Shown piece by piece: positions 49,915-61,617 of a stretch of DNA of 64,000 bases. Under the pieces are notes generated by a model. It worked only from the letters and a program-made list of their open reading frames with translations. It had not been told where the DNA came from and made no database searches. The number at the start of each line of letters is the position of its first letter. The stretch's first letter is position 1. The position numbers were made by a program, and so were the translations under genes. Source of the stretch: Methylobacterium sp. WL1 (lineage in GTDB: Bacteria; Pseudomonadota; Alphaproteobacteria; Rhizobiales; Beijerinckiaceae); contig NZ_CP042823.1 of assembly GCF_008000895.1 (NCBI RefSeq), positions 434,001 to 498,000 on the forward strand. The letters are read 5' to 3'.

Positions 49915-51162
49915 TCAGGCGCTGCGCGCGGGATCCGAGCTGTTGAGCACGGTCACCGGCTGGAGTGGCGTGCGTGCGGCCTCCGGCGCGGCGGCGCTGA
50001 CCTTGCGATCGCGGCCGGCGGCTTGGCCGACCAGGATCGCGGCGACCGCGATCGTGACGAACAGCCCTCCGGCGAGACCCCAACCGCCGGTCGCCTCGTG
50101 GGCGAGCCCGAAGGCGAGGGGCCCGAGGCAGGCGCCGGTATAGCCGATGCCCTGCGCCATGGCGGAGAGGCCGGCCGCGCTGGCGGCATCGGCGGAGCGC
50201 AGGACGATCAGGGTCAGCCCCAGGCCGAAGCAGCCGCCGATGCCGAAGCCGAGGACGCAGGCCGCCGGGATCCGCAGGGTCTCGGGTCCGAAGGCCAGCA
50301 CCAGGAACGCCGCCGCGGTGAGCCCCGGGATCGCGACGATCCAGGCGCGCTGGTCCCGCGCGCGGGCTGCCAGCATGGCGGTGATCAGCGCACCGGGCGC
50401 CTGAACCAAGGTCATCAGCGATGCGTAGAGGCCGGCATCCAGGGCTGAGAGGCCGCGCGCCTGGAGCAGCAGCGGCAGCCAGCCGAACAGCGTGTAGGCC
50501 AGGGAGGATTGCAGGCCCATGAAGCCCGTGACCCACCAGGCCAGCGGGTCGCGCAGAAGCCGCCCGGCAGAGGGCGCCCGGGTCGAGGCCGTGCGGCGGG
50601 CGAAGGGAATCCACAGGAAGGCCGCCACCAGGGCCGGCAGCGCCCAGACCGCGAGCGCCGAGGGCCAGCCGCCGCCTAGGGCGTGCTAACCACGGGGACC
50701 GCCGCGCCCGCGCCTGGCCGCAGCGCCGAGGCACAGGGTCATGGTGTAGAGGCCGGTCATCAGCCCGCCGCTGCCGGAGAAGTCGCGCTTGACCAGGGCC
50801 GGCAGCAGCACGTTGTCGAGGCCGATCCCGATGGCGGCGAGCGCCGTCCCGGCGAACAACGGCACGAGGCCGCCGAGGCCCCGAAGCGTCAGGCCCGCGG
50901 CCAGGATCGTGGCGCCGACCAGCACGGCGAGGTCGGGCCCGATCCGGCGGATCAGCGGCGCCGCCAGCGCGCAGGCGATGCCGAGGCACAGGACCGGCAG
51001 GGTGGTGAGGATTGCCGCGCCGCCGGCGCTGAGCCCGGTGCTCTCCCGGATCGTCGCCAGCAGCGGCCCGATCGTGCTGAGCGCCGGGCGCAGGTTGAAC
51101 GCCACCAGCATCAGCGCGAGGCCGAGGAGGATCCGGCCCGGAGCCGTGCGCTCGGGGCTCAT
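49915..51162 (-). pseudogene. CynX/NimT-family MFS permease gene, interrupted by a stop
   Basis: The first half (from 51162: MLVAFNLRPALSTIGPLLAT, then LTTLPVLCLGIACALAAPL and LPALVKRDFSGSGGLMTGLY) and the second half (HALGGGWPSALAVWALPALV, then LQSSLAYTLFGWLPLLLQAR and LGPLAFGLAHEATGGWGLAG) are in the same frame but are separated by TAG at 50686-50688. Between 50689 and 50715 the expected text PGAGAAVPVV occurs one frame over, so a +1 and a -1 shift surround the stop. Intact it would be a cyanate/nitroimidazole-type exporter or importer of about 415 residues. It overlaps the end of lnt by ATGA. Confidence 0.8.
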
Positions 51163-52775
51163 GCCCGCAGCCGGGCGGTGAGGGCGCCACTCAGGCAGGC
51201 GGCGAGCATCAACGCGAAGGCGGCGTCTCCGAACCGACCATACAGGGTGCCGCCCACGATGCGGGCGGGCAGATCGGCATCGAGCCAGGTTTCCGTGTCG
51301 AGGGTCGTCTGCGCGACGATGCGGCCGTGCGGGTCGATCACCGCGGAGATTCCGGTGTTGGCATCGCGCACCAGCGGCAGTCCTTCCTCCACGGCACGCA
51401 GCCGAGCCTGGGCCAGATGCTGGCGGGGCCCGGGCGTATCGCCGAACCAAGCATCGTTCGTGACGTTCAGGATCAGCCCGGGCGGACGCGGTACCGAGGC
51501 GGCCGTCGCCGGCAGGATCGCGTGCGGGAAGATCGCCTCGTAGCAGATCGTCGCCGCCACCGGGGGCAGGCCCGGCACCGTCAGGATCCGCTGGGCCGCG
51601 AGGGTGCCGGCGGAGAAGCCCCCGGGAATCGCCACGAACTGGCGCAGTCCCAACGCCCGGAGCGCCGCATCGAGGGGCGCCGGCAGGTACTCGCCGAACG
51701 GGACGAGATGGACCTTGTCGTAGCTGTCGGACATCTTGCCGTCCGCCCCGATCACCATCACGGCGTTGTAGTAGCGCAGGCGCTCGCCGGGTAGCGGTTC
51801 CTCCGCGCGGGCCGCCCCGGTGATCAGGTGCTGCCCGGGCTTGAGGCCGGCCGCGACCTTGGCCAGGGCGTCGGGATCGCGCTGGATCAGGAACGGGAAG
51901 GCCGATTCCGGCCAGACGATATGGGTCGGCTCGGGCTCGCCCCCCTCGGTCGGGCGCTGGCTCAGCTCGATGTAGCGGTCGACGATGTCGGCACGGTTCT
52001 CGGGCCTGAACTTGGCGTCCTGCGGCAGGTTCGGCTGGACGAGGCGCAGGCGGACGCCCGTCACCACCGGGTCGGGCGGGCCGAGTTGCACGGCCCCGTA
52101 GAGCGCCATCCCGACGAGGACGATCGCGGCGGCCGCGCTCGGGCCGAACCGGCTGCGCGGGTGCGAGCCCGTGGCCAGGGTCGCGGGCGCGGCGCAGATC
52201 AGGACCGCCAGGATGGTCAGGCCATAGAGGCCGATCGCGGCGCCCCATTGCAGCGTCCAGACGTTCTGGGCGAGCGCCATCCCGAGGGTGTTCCAGGGGA
52301 AACCCGTGAACAGGTGGCCGCGCAGCCACTCGGCCGCGCCGACCCCGAACGCCAGGGCGGCGATCCGGGCCGGGCCGCGAGCCCAGAGCAGGCCGGCGGT
52401 GCCGAACCCGGCGCCGTAGAACAGGCCCAGAGCGAAGGGTAGGCCGATGACGCCGAGCGGCATCGCCCACAGGAACTCGTCGGCTTCCACCAGGAAGGCC
52501 TGGCCGAGCCACCACAGTCCGGCGGTGAGGTAGCCGAAGCCCCAGGCCCAGCCGATCAGGAAGCAGGGCCAGACGCGCCGCAGCGCGGTCCGCTCCGCGC
52601 CCGCACCGTCGATGAGCCAGACCGCCACCGAGAGGGACACGGCCAGGGCTGGCAGAAACCCATAGGGCGGCATCGCCAGGGCGCCGAGCGCACCGGCGAG
52701 CCAGGCCAGTCCGAGCCGCCGCCAACCGGTCAGCCGGGTGATCGCCAGCAGGAAGCCCGGGGACGGACGGCCCAT
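51159..52775 (-). CDS. lnt: Apolipoprotein N-acyltransferase
   Basis: 538 residues from the ATG at 52775. The N-terminal half has several membrane helices ([20 protein letters not shown] and others). The nitrilase-like periplasmic domain holds Glu in [11 protein letters not shown], Lys in [14 protein letters not shown] and catalytic Cys in TICYEAIFP. It adds the third acyl chain to lipoproteins. It follows corC on the same strand as part of the miaB-phoH-ybeY-corC-lnt run and overlaps the permease gene that follows. Confidence 0.95.
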   Translation of the reverse strand: MGRPSPGFLLAITRLTGWRRLGLAWLAGALGALAMPPYGFLPALAVSLSVAVWLIDGAGAERTALRRVWPCFLIGWAWGFGYLTAGLWWLGQAFLVEADEFLWAMPLGVIGLPFALGLFYGAGFGTAGLLWARGPARIAALAFGVGAAEWLRGHLFTGFPWNTLGMALAQNVWTLQWGAAIGLYGLTILAVLICAAPATLATGSHPRSRFGPSAAAAIVLVGMALYGAVQLGPPDPVVTGVRLRLVQPNLPQDAKFRPENRADIVDRYIELSQRPTEGGEPEPTHIVWPESAFPFLIQRDPDALAKVAAGLKPGQHLITGAARAEEPLPGERLRYYNAVMVIGADGKMSDSYDKVHLVPFGEYLPAPLDAALRALGLRQFVAIPGGFSAGTLAAQRILTVPGLPPVAATICYEAIFPHAILPATAASVPRPPGLILNVTNDAWFGDTPGPRQHLAQARLRAVEEGLPLVRDANTGISAVIDPHGRIVAQTTLDTETWLDADLPARIVGGTLYGRFGDAAFALMLAACLSGALTARLRA

Positions 52776-52853
52776 GGGCCCCCTCGGGGCGGCCGAGTCC
52801 CGGGCATGCCGCGCGGTCAGGACCGCCACGCAGCACCCGTCACGCGAAGATCC

Positions 52854-53999
52854 TCATGGATGCGGCGTCTCGGGAGCCGGCGTCGGGGTCGGTGGCGGCA
52901 GGGCGAGCGGCACCACGGTGCTGATCCGCGCCGGACCCTTGTGGAAGCGCAGTCGCTTCAGGCGCCGGGGGTCGGCGTCGAGCACCTCGAATTCGAGGTC
53001 GCCCGGACCGACGATCAGCTCGCCACGGGACGGGACCCGGCCGGCCAGCGTGACGATCATGCCGCCCAGGGTGTCGATCTCCTCGGCCATGTCTCCGACC
53101 GCTGCGACGAGGTCGACCCCGGTGGCCTCCGAGACCTCGGCCAGGGGCGTGCGGGCATCGGCCACGAACACGTCGTCCTCGCCGTCGACCCGCTGGACCT
53201 GCTTGGCCTCGGCGACGTCGTGCTCGTCCTCGATATCGCCGACCACGACCTCGATCAGATCCTCGATGGAGATCAGCCCGTCGGTGCCGCCATACTCGTC
53301 GATGACGAGCGCCATGTGGGTGCGTGTCGCCTGCATCCGCACCAGCAGGTCGATGGCCGGCATGGAGGGCGGCACGAACAGAACGGGCCGCTGGATGCGG
53401 GCAGCAGCCAGCGTCGTGCTGAGATCGACCTTGCCGAGATCCAGCGCCCGGGGCAGCCGAACCGGCGGCCGTCGGGCCGGTCGCGCGACCACCACAGTCG
53501 GATCGGCCACGACCTCGCCCTCGGCGGCCAGGGGAGGCCGGGCCGCAGCCGCGGCGACGCTGCGCCGGGTCGGCTCGGCCTTGGCGGCGATGTGATCGAC
53601 GAGGTCGCGGATGTGAACCATGCCGCGGGGGTCGTCCAGCGTCTCGCCGTAGACTGGCAGGCGGGAATGGCCGGCGTTGCGGAACAGCTTGAGCAGATCG
53701 CCGATGTTGGTGTCGTTCGAGACCGCGACGATGTCGGCCCGGGGGACCATCACGTCGTCGACCCGCACCTTGTGCAGGCCGAGCACGTTCTTGAGCATCA
53801 CCCGCTCGAGGGGGGTGAGACCGCTCTCGCCGGCATCGGGCTCGGCGAGCGCCTCCTCAAGGCCCTCACGCAGCGAATCGCGCGGCTTGAGATGGAGCGC
53901 CTGAAGCAGGCGGTCGTACCAAGGCTCCCGGGTCTGGGATTCGCCCTCGGTGGAACTGGGCGCGGCCAGGGCCGCGCCGCGACTTCGATCGTTGCTCAT
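52854..53999 (-). CDS. CBS-domain hemolysin/CorC-family protein
   Basis: 381 residues. [20 protein letters not shown] then [13 protein letters not shown] and [20 protein letters not shown] mark the first CBS domain, [20 protein letters not shown] the second, and [13 protein letters not shown] the CorC_HlyC-type end. There is no DUF21 membrane domain. An unusual low-complexity insert (about residues 140-185, Ala/Pro/Arg-rich, [20 protein letters not shown]) separates the CBS motifs. CorC is linked to magnesium and cobalt efflux control. It sits between ybeY and lnt as usual. Confidence 0.92.
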   Translation of the reverse strand: MSNDRSRGAALAAPSSTEGESQTREPWYDRLLQALHLKPRDSLREGLEEALAEPDAGESGLTPLERVMLKNVLGLHKVRVDDVMVPRADIVAVSNDTNIGDLLKLFRNAGHSRLPVYGETLDDPRGMVHIRDLVDHIAAKAEPTRRSVAAAAARPPLAAEGEVVADPTVVVARPARRPPVRLPRALDLGKVDLSTTLAAARIQRPVLFVPPSMPAIDLLVRMQATRTHMALVIDEYGGTDGLISIEDLIEVVVGDIEDEHDVAEAKQVQRVDGEDDVFVADARTPLAEVSEATGVDLVAAVGDMAEEIDTLGGMIVTLAGRVPSRGELIVGPGDLEFEVLDADPRRLKRLRFHKGPARISTVVPLALPPPTPTPAPETPHP

Positions 54000-54035
54000 G
54001 TCTCTCGGATCTGGGGGCGGTGGGGAATCGGCCGC

Positions 54036-54521
54036 TCAGGCATAGGGATCTGGGATGCCCAACGTCGCGAGGGCCGCGACTTCGAGCGCCTCCATGGCCT
54101 CGGCCTCGGCCTCGCCGTTCTCGTGGTCCTGACCGAGACAATGCAGGGTGCCATGGACGAGGAGGTGCGCGAGGTGATTCTGGAGCGGCTTCGACTGCTC
54201 GGCACTCTCGCGCACAAGGGTCTCGTAGGCAAGGACCACGTCGCCGAGCGGCAGCGCGGCGCCCGCATGCCGGGGCTGCGGGGCCGCCGGGAAGGACAGC
54301 ACGTTGGTGGGCTTGTCCTTGCCACGCCAGGTGCGGTTGAGCTCCTGGACGGTGACGTCGTCGGTCAGCATGACGCTGACTTCCACGGGTCCGTCCGGCG
54401 GCGCGGGCGCAGCCGCCAGCCCCGCCTCGACGGCGCGGGTGACGAGCGATTCGAGCTCCGGGATCGCGGCTTCCCAGCGATCGTCCTCGATCGCGACGTC
54501 GATGTCGTGCGGCGTGCTCAC
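54036..54521 (-). CDS. ybeY: rRNA maturation endoribonuclease YbeY
   Basis: 161 residues. The metal motif HGTLHCLGQDH (H-x3-H-x5-H) is intact, and VQELNRTWRGKDKPTNVLSF is the other family block. The start is GTG at 54521, overlapping the phoH stop (GTGA), which indicates translational coupling. YbeY processes 16S rRNA 3' ends and ribosome quality control. It keeps the conserved order phoH-ybeY-corC. Confidence 0.95.
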   Translation of the reverse strand: MSTPHDIDVAIEDDRWEAAIPELESLVTRAVEAGLAAAPAPPDGPVEVSVMLTDDVTVQELNRTWRGKDKPTNVLSFPAAPQPRHAGAALPLGDVVLAYETLVRESAEQSKPLQNHLAHLLVHGTLHCLGQDHENGEAEAEAMEALEVAALATLGIPDPYA

Positions 54522-55624
54522 GCCAGGGGCCGGCGCCGGGGGTTGGGATTGCGGTCGGCATCGCCGTCGCCGTGGGTGGCGCGCTCGTAGGCGGTGACGA
54601 TCCGGCGCACGAGGTCGTGGCGGACCACGTCCACGTCCTTGAAGGTCACCCGGCCGATGCCCTCCACGCCGTCGAGCACGTTCACCGCCTCCACGAGCCC
54701 GGACTTCTGGCCCGGCGGCAGGTCGACCTGGCTGGGGTCGCCGGTGATGATCATGCGCGAGCCCTCGCCGAGGCGGGTCAGGAACATCTTCATCTGCATG
54801 GAGGTGGTGTTCTGCGCCTCGTCGAGGAGCACCACGGCGTTGGTGAGCGTCCGCCCGCGCATGAAGGCCAGCGGTGCGATCTCGATGATGCCGGTCTGGA
54901 GGCCGCGGTCCACGTGGCGCGCCTCCATGAAGTCGTAGAGGGCGTCGTAGATCGGGCGCAGGTACGGATCGACCTTGTCGCGCATGTCGCCGGGCAGGAA
55001 GCCCAGGCGCTCGCCGGCCTCGACCGCCGGGCGCGACAGGATCAGCCGCTCGGCGTGGCCCTGCTCGAGCAGCGACACGGCGTGGCCGACGGCGAGCCAG
55101 GTCTTGCCAGTTCCGGCCGGACCTTCCGCGAAGACCAGCTCGTTGGTCCGCAGCAGCTTGATGTACTGGTCCTGCGCCTGGTTGCGCGCCCGTACCGCGC
55201 CGCGGCGGCGGGTGGCGATCTGCTCGAAATGCGGCGTGTCGGCCTCGGCGGCGATCGCCTCGGCGGGGAACAGGCTCGCCTGCGCGGTGGCTTCGCGGAT
55301 CGCACCGTCGACATCGCCCAGCGTCAGGGTGCTGCCGCCGGTCCGCACCCGGGCGTAGAGCTTGAGGAATACCCGCCGGGCCTTCTCGGCGGCGTCGGGC
55401 GACCCCTTGATGACGAGGTGGTTGCCGAGCGCCGTGGCGGTGACGTCGAGCCGGCGCTCGATATGGGCGACGTTCTGATCGTACTGACCGAAGACGAGGC
55501 TCGCGAGGCGGTTGTCGTCGAAGGTCAGCGGCACCTCCACCGCTTCCTCCGATTCGGCCGGCCGCGCCGCCGGCCCGCGACCCCGCAGGGGGCCGCGCAC
55601 GCCAGACCCGTCCGACGCGCTCAA
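54518..55624 (-). CDS. phoH: PhoH-like ATPase
   Basis: 368 residues. A KH-like N-terminal part (LGNHLVIKGSPDAAEKARRV) is followed by the ATPase: Walker A AEGPAGTGKTWLAVG, RPAVEAGERLGFLPGDMRDK and Walker B VVLLDEAQNTT, then ITGDPSQVDLP. The best start is TTG at 55624, with GAGG upstream; a GTG at 55600 is an alternative and no ATG is suitable. It lies 37 bases after miaB. The role is RNA-related, probably with YbeY. Confidence 0.93.
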   Translation of the reverse strand: MSASDGSGVRGPLRGRGPAARPAESEEAVEVPLTFDDNRLASLVFGQYDQNVAHIERRLDVTATALGNHLVIKGSPDAAEKARRVFLKLYARVRTGGSTLTLGDVDGAIREATAQASLFPAEAIAAEADTPHFEQIATRRRGAVRARNQAQDQYIKLLRTNELVFAEGPAGTGKTWLAVGHAVSLLEQGHAERLILSRPAVEAGERLGFLPGDMRDKVDPYLRPIYDALYDFMEARHVDRGLQTGIIEIAPLAFMRGRTLTNAVVLLDEAQNTTSMQMKMFLTRLGEGSRMIITGDPSQVDLPPGQKSGLVEAVNVLDGVEGIGRVTFKDVDVVRHDLVRRIVTAYERATHGDGDADRNPNPRRRPLA

Positions 55625-55661
55625 CCTGTGATCCTCACCGCCATCCCCATCGCTTCGATCC

Positions 55662-56999
55662 TCACGCCGCCACAGCCTCGGAAGCCAGTTGCCCGAAGAG
55701 GCTGTTCGTCCCGGCCCGGACGATCCGGACCGGCACGATCGACCCGATATGGTGGAGCGGGGCGTCGAACTGCACAGCCAGCAGGTGCGGCGTCTTGCCC
55801 GCGAGCTGCCCCGGAAGCCGGCCGGCCTTCTCGACCAGGACGTCGAACACCTGTCCGACCGCCGCCCGTTGGTAGGCGTAGCGCTGCTCGTCGAGGAGCG
55901 CCTGAAGCTCGGCGAGCCGCGCCGCCATCACGGGTTCGGGCACCCCATCGTCACGCTCGGCGGCCGGCGTGCCGGGGCGGGGGCTGTACTTGAACGAGAA
56001 CGCGCTCTCGAACCCGATCTCGCGCACCAACCGCAGGGTGTCGGCGAAGTCGGCGTCAGTCTCGCCCGGGAAGCCGACGATGAAATCGGAAGACAAGGCG
56101 ACGTCCGGCCGGGCGGCGCGCACCCGGCCGATCAGGCGCCGGTACTGGTCGCCGGTGTGCTTGCGGTTCATGGCCGCAAGGATCCGGTCCGAGCCCGACT
56201 GAACCGGGAGGTGCAGGTACGGCATCAGCGCCGGCACCTCGCCATGGGCCAGCACGAGCGCGTCGTCGAAATCGTTCGGGTGGCTCGTCGTGTAGCGGAC
56301 CCGGGCGAGGCCCGGGATCTTTGCGACGGCCCGGATGAGGTCGGCGAGCCCGACCGGGGCACCGTCCGGGCCCAGGCCGTGATAGCCGTTGACGTTCTGG
56401 CCGATCAGCGTGACCTCGCGGGCGCCCCCCTGCGCCAACGTCTCCGCTTCGGCCAGCACCGCAGCGACGGGACGCGAGACCTCGGCGCCGCGGGTGTAGG
56501 GCACCACGCAGAAGGCGCAGAACTTGTCGCAGCCTTCCTGCACGGTGAGGAAGGCCGTCGGCGCGGAGCTGCGGCGCCGGGGCAAGTGCGCGAACTTGTG
56601 CTCGACCGGGAATTCGGTGTCGACCACCCGGCGCTCGCGGGAGCGGGCCAGGAGGTCCGGCAGGCGATGGTAGCTCTGCGGGCCGACCACCACGTCCACC
56701 GCGGGCTGGCGCGTCTGGATCTCGGCGCCCTCGGCCTGGGCGACGCAGCCGGCGACGACGATGCGGGTATCGAGGCCGCGGGCCTGCCGCTCGCCCTTCA
56801 GGACGCGCAGGCGGCCGAGTTCGGAATAGACCTTCTCGGCAGCCTTCTCGCGGATGTGGCAGGTGTTGAGGACGACGACGTCGGCCTCCTCCACCGAATC
56901 GGTCGGCGCATATCCTTCAGCGCCCAGCACGTCGGCCATGCGGGCCGCGTCGTAGGCGTTCATCTGGCAACCGTAGGATTTGACGAAGGCCTTCTTCAA
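55662..56999 (-). CDS. miaB: tRNA-2-methylthio-N6-dimethylallyladenosine synthase
   Basis: 445 residues with a TTG start at 56999, chosen because [20 protein letters not shown] is where the family begins; there is no suitable ATG. The N-terminal cluster ligands include Cys in SYGCQMN and [11 protein letters not shown]. The radical-SAM motif is [17 protein letters not shown] (CxxxCxxC). A C-terminal TRAM domain carries [20 protein letters not shown]. It adds the methylthio group to i6A37 in tRNA. First gene of the miaB-phoH-ybeY-corC-lnt operon. Confidence 0.96.
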   Translation of the reverse strand: MKKAFVKSYGCQMNAYDAARMADVLGAEGYAPTDSVEEADVVVLNTCHIREKAAEKVYSELGRLRVLKGERQARGLDTRIVVAGCVAQAEGAEIQTRQPAVDVVVGPQSYHRLPDLLARSRERRVVDTEFPVEHKFAHLPRRRSSAPTAFLTVQEGCDKFCAFCVVPYTRGAEVSRPVAAVLAEAETLAQGGAREVTLIGQNVNGYHGLGPDGAPVGLADLIRAVAKIPGLARVRYTTSHPNDFDDALVLAHGEVPALMPYLHLPVQSGSDRILAAMNRKHTGDQYRRLIGRVRAARPDVALSSDFIVGFPGETDADFADTLRLVREIGFESAFSFKYSPRPGTPAAERDDGVPEPVMAARLAELQALLDEQRYAYQRAAVGQVFDVLVEKAGRLPGQLAGKTPHLLAVQFDAPLHHIGSIVPVRIVRAGTNSLFGQLASEAVAA

Positions 57000-57245
57000 C
57001 GCGTGCCGCCCCAAAAACCGTCCGCTCGTCCATCGTCCCAGGCCGATCCTGCGCGGACCGGCGGGCGGGAGCCTGTAGCACGGATCGCACGGGCCGTCGC
57101 GACACCCACGGCAGGACGGGGTTTCCGAATGGCGCGCCCTTTGGCGGGGTTCGGGCCCAAGGTCCCCGAGGCACGAGGGCCGTGCCCTGGACCCGCAAAA
57201 GGTCACGGACCCTTCCGGATCCAGGTTCTGGCGCGCAGGGCAGGG

Positions 57246-57272
57246 GAGGCGGCGGGGCGTGCCCGCCGCCTC
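57246..57272 (-). terminator. Strong hairpin just after lctP stop
   Basis: GAGGCGGCGGG pairs with CCCGCCGCCTC (11-base perfect stem, 5-base loop) within five bases of the lctP stop. There is no T-tract, so an mRNA 3'-end or a Rho-assisted stop is more likely than a classic terminator. Confidence 0.45.
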
Positions 57273-57276
57273 GTCG

Positions 57277-59010
<1,734 letters not shown>

Positions 59011-59283
59011 GGGGCGTCCTCCGATACCCCAACTTCAGGGGTTTCGGCCCACCTATCAGAGGCTCACCAGACCCTCAACAGATATGCATCATGTATTCAT
59101 TGGGTGGTTCTACCGGGATATGGCGTTCGCGGGTCGGATCTATCCAAGCGGTGATCGCGCGCGGCGGAGCAACTCAGGACCTGTAGGCGACGGAGGGACG
59201 TGGCGCCTCCGCGGGCTGCTTCGCCGCCCGTGCGATCACGGGAAACCGCATCGTGATGGCCCGGTCCGAGGTTCCGAAAGACC

Positions 59284-60153
59284 TTACACCGCCGCGATCT
59301 CGGGGCCGCCGAGGTCGAGCCCCGGCGAGGCCGGCCGAGGCCCGGGCGCGGGCATGGTCTCGCCCCGACCGGTGGCGATCCCCTGAAGCGCGGCCCGCAC
59401 CTCGGCCTCCGCGGCCGCGGTCGCGGACTTGCGATCTGTCGTCGCCTCGAAGGCGATCGGCTGGCCCCAGGCCACATGGACGTCGATCGGCCCACCGTTG
59501 ACGAAGGCCGCGAGATGCGGCGCCAGCTCCATGTCGCCGTACCAGGCGATCTCGGAACGTTCGGAGCGCACCACCGGGAGGCCGTTGCGTCGGGGATAGG
59601 CGATGGCCATCGGCTGGAGGCGCACGCGTCCGCGTCCGGCCTCCCCCCGCAGGGCCGCCCGCGCCGCCCCGACCAGCGCGGAGCGGAACGGCAGGAGCCG
59701 GTTGCCGTCGCCGGTGGTGCCCTCGGCGAACAGCACGACCAGCTCGCCCCCGGCCAAGCGGTGGCCCATCGTGGCGCTCACCGTGGCGGTCGCGCCCCGC
59801 CGCTGCCGGTCGATGTAGATCGTGCGCTGCAGGGCCGCGAGCAGGCTGATCACCGGCCAGCCGGCGATCTCAGACTTCGCGACGAACGAGAGTGGGCGCA
59901 GCGACCCGATCACCACGATATCGAGCCACGACACGTGGTTGGCCAGGACCAGGGCGGCCTCGCCGGAATCCGGTGGCGTCCCCGACTGCGTCACCCGGAC
60001 GGAGAACAGCCACAGGAAGGTGCGGTGGAACAGCAGCGGCGCCACGGTCGAGCGTCGGCCGAGCAGCCGCATCGCGACCCAGTGCGGCGGGCCCAGCACC
60101 AGGAAGGCGAGGGCGAGGACCGCGACCCGTATGGTGAGGCCGGCGCGGCTCAC
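59284..60153 (-). CDS. plsC: 1-acyl-sn-glycerol-3-phosphate acyltransferase
   Basis: 289 residues. A N-terminal hydrophobic segment (VAVLALAFLVLGPPHWVAM) anchors it to the membrane. The acyltransferase motif is NHVSWLD (HX4D), and AEGTTGDGNRLLPF is the phosphate-binding motif. It makes phosphatidate from lysophosphatidate. It uses a GTG start four bases after rimI and is likely co-transcribed with tsaB-rimI. Confidence 0.92.
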   Translation of the reverse strand: MSRAGLTIRVAVLALAFLVLGPPHWVAMRLLGRRSTVAPLLFHRTFLWLFSVRVTQSGTPPDSGEAALVLANHVSWLDIVVIGSLRPLSFVAKSEIAGWPVISLLAALQRTIYIDRQRRGATATVSATMGHRLAGGELVVLFAEGTTGDGNRLLPFRSALVGAARAALRGEAGRGRVRLQPMAIAYPRRNGLPVVRSERSEIAWYGDMELAPHLAAFVNGGPIDVHVAWGQPIAFEATTDRKSATAAAEAEVRAALQGIATGRGETMPAPGPRPASPGLDLGGPEIAAV

Positions 60154-60157
60154 GCCG

Positions 60158-60673
60158 TCACAGGTCGGCGCTCATGGTCAGCGCGGTCGCCCGGCTGCCG
60201 TCGGCCTTGAGGTAGTAGCCGGTGCGCTCGCCGACCTTCCGGAACCCGTGGCGGGCGTAGAGCTTGAGCGCCGGCACGTTGCCCTCGTCGACCTCCAGAT
60301 GCACCCGGGCGACCCCGGAATGCGCCAGGCTCGACAGATGATCGCGCAGGAGCCGGCGGCTATGGCCGCCGCCGCGCAGCGTCGGGGACAGCACGACGGT
60401 GAGGATCTCGGCCTCGTCGGCCGCGCGGCGCGACAGGACGAACCCCTGGAGCGTCCCGGTCCGCCACAGGGCATGCGCCTGCGTGGAGCGCTCGCACAGC
60501 ATGCGCTCGAATTCGTGGGCCTCCCAGGGCCGGGCGAACGCCGTGGCGTGGAGCCGGGCCAGGGTCGGGGACTGCGCGGCGTCGGCCAGCGGAGTGACGT
60601 AGGGCTGCGGCGTGAGGGCATCCCACCACGCGGCCCACCAGTCGAGCGGCCAGAACGGGATGGGACGCGTCAT
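60158..60673 (-). CDS. rimI: N-alpha-acetyltransferase RimI-like
   Basis: 171 residues from the ATG at 60673. The GNAT acetyl-CoA loop is LSPTLRGGGHSRRLL, with VHLEVDEGNVPALKLYARHG and KVGERTGYYL following. RimI acetylates ribosomal protein S18 and some other termini. Its ATG overlaps the tsaB stop (ATGA), so they are coupled. The N-terminal stretch WPLDWWAAWWDAL is longer than in E. coli RimI. Together with the broken tsaB frame this gene is open upstream, giving a false look of fusion. Confidence 0.9.
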   Translation of the reverse strand: MTRPIPFWPLDWWAAWWDALTPQPYVTPLADAAQSPTLARLHATAFARPWEAHEFERMLCERSTQAHALWRTGTLQGFVLSRRAADEAEILTVVLSPTLRGGGHSRRLLRDHLSSLAHSGVARVHLEVDEGNVPALKLYARHGFRKVGERTGYYLKADGSRATALTMSADL

Positions 60674-61342
60674 TGCCGCGCGATCCTCGCGTGATCCTGA
60701 GGCCGCGCATCGGCCCCGCGGAGGTAGAGCGGCCGCGGCAGGGCCTGGGCCGGGTCGGCCACGAGACCGAGCGACGCCACGGCGGTGATGTCGGGGGCAC
60801 CGAGACCGGCGACCCGCGCGCTCACGCCGCGGGCGGCCAGGGCCGCCGCCACCAGGGCGCCCTGGAGCCGGTGAGCACCACGGGCCGGCGCCCAGCCGTT
60901 CCGCGGCCACCTCCACCGACAGATGGGCCGGGGCCAGCCCGTCGTTTGGACCGAGGGCTTGGACGTAGACGGCACCGTGCCGGGCATCGACCACAGCGGC
61001 GATCGTGCCCTCGACGGACTCCGCCAGCAGCGGCGCCAGCAGGGCCGAGAGCGTGCCGACGCCGACCACGGGCTTGCCGGTGGCGAGCCCGATCGCCCGG
61101 GCCGCCGAGAGGCCGACCCGCAGACCGGTGTAGCTGCCGGGCCCGACCGTGACGGCGATCCGGTCGATCGCCTCGAAGCCGCCCTCGACGCGGGCGATCA
61201 CCCGCTCGACCAGCGGCAGCAGGGCTTCCGCGTGACCGCGCAGCATGGGCAGCGACTCGGCCGAGAGCGGCGCGTCGGCATCGTCCGAGGCGACGCAGGC
61301 GGCGCACAGGTCCAGCGCTGTGTCGATGGCTAGGATACGCAC
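60670..61342 (-). pseudogene. tsaB: tsaB (tRNA t6A synthesis) with two frame breaks
   Basis: GTG start at 61342. The N-terminal part is standard TsaB: VRILAIDTALDLCAACVASD, PMLRGHAEALLPLVERVI and VGPGSYTGLRVGLSAARAIG. After AERLGAGP the frame breaks at about 60881-60886; one frame over gives VVLTG, and from about 60867 a third frame gives LQGALVAAALAARGVSARVA to the stop at 60670. The expected GAHRLQG segment is partly missing. TsaB is normally essential with TsaC, TsaD and TsaE, so sequence error is the simplest reason. A real lesion would need another t6A solution. Confidence 0.85.
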
Positions 61343-61410
61343 GCCCACTCCCGAATGCCGGATCGGACCGACGACCGCGCCCATTCGGTCCCGAAGAGCG
61401 CGAACACCCC

Positions 61411-61450
61411 AGGACCTCGTCCAGGATACCGATATCCTCGACGAGGTCCT
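61411..61450. repeat. 40-base near-perfect hairpin
   Basis: AGGACCTCGTC (61411-61421) pairs with GACGAGGTCCT (61440-61450); inside, AGGATA pairs with TATCCT around a CCGA loop, leaving one C-C mismatch. There is no T-tract. It sits between the tsaB start and the chemoreceptor gene stop, both on the minus strand, so it could be the mRNA end of the chemoreceptor or a dispersed palindrome. Confidence 0.85.
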
Positions 61451-61474
61451 AGCATTCTGGTGTGCATCGTCGTG

Positions 61475-61503
61475 TCCCGAAAGCCGGCAACCACCTTTCG
61501 GGA
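61475..61503. repeat. Second palindrome (TCCCGAAAG / CTTTCGGGA)
   Basis: A 9-base perfect stem with an 11-base loop, 24 bases from the first hairpin. Together with the flanking GAAGCTTCAGCGTTAGAACA it resembles the mosaic palindromic elements of Hyphomicrobiales intergenic DNA (RIME-like); this is recalled, not searched. Confidence 0.6.
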
Positions 61504-61617
61504 CGAAGCTTCAGCGTTAGAACAAAACCACCGGCTCGTCAGCGCGGGTCGCCGGCCAGAACCGCGTTGACGGTGGAGTGTTGCCGGCTTGCGCCGGTCG
61601 GCCCCCCGGTGAGAACC

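Noticed and set aside
60158..61384. An apparent TsaB-RimI fusion protein of 408 codons
   Set aside because: The C-terminal half of TsaB is encoded in another frame ending at 60670 with the usual ATGA overlap to rimI; the fusion arises from the frame breaks in tsaB.
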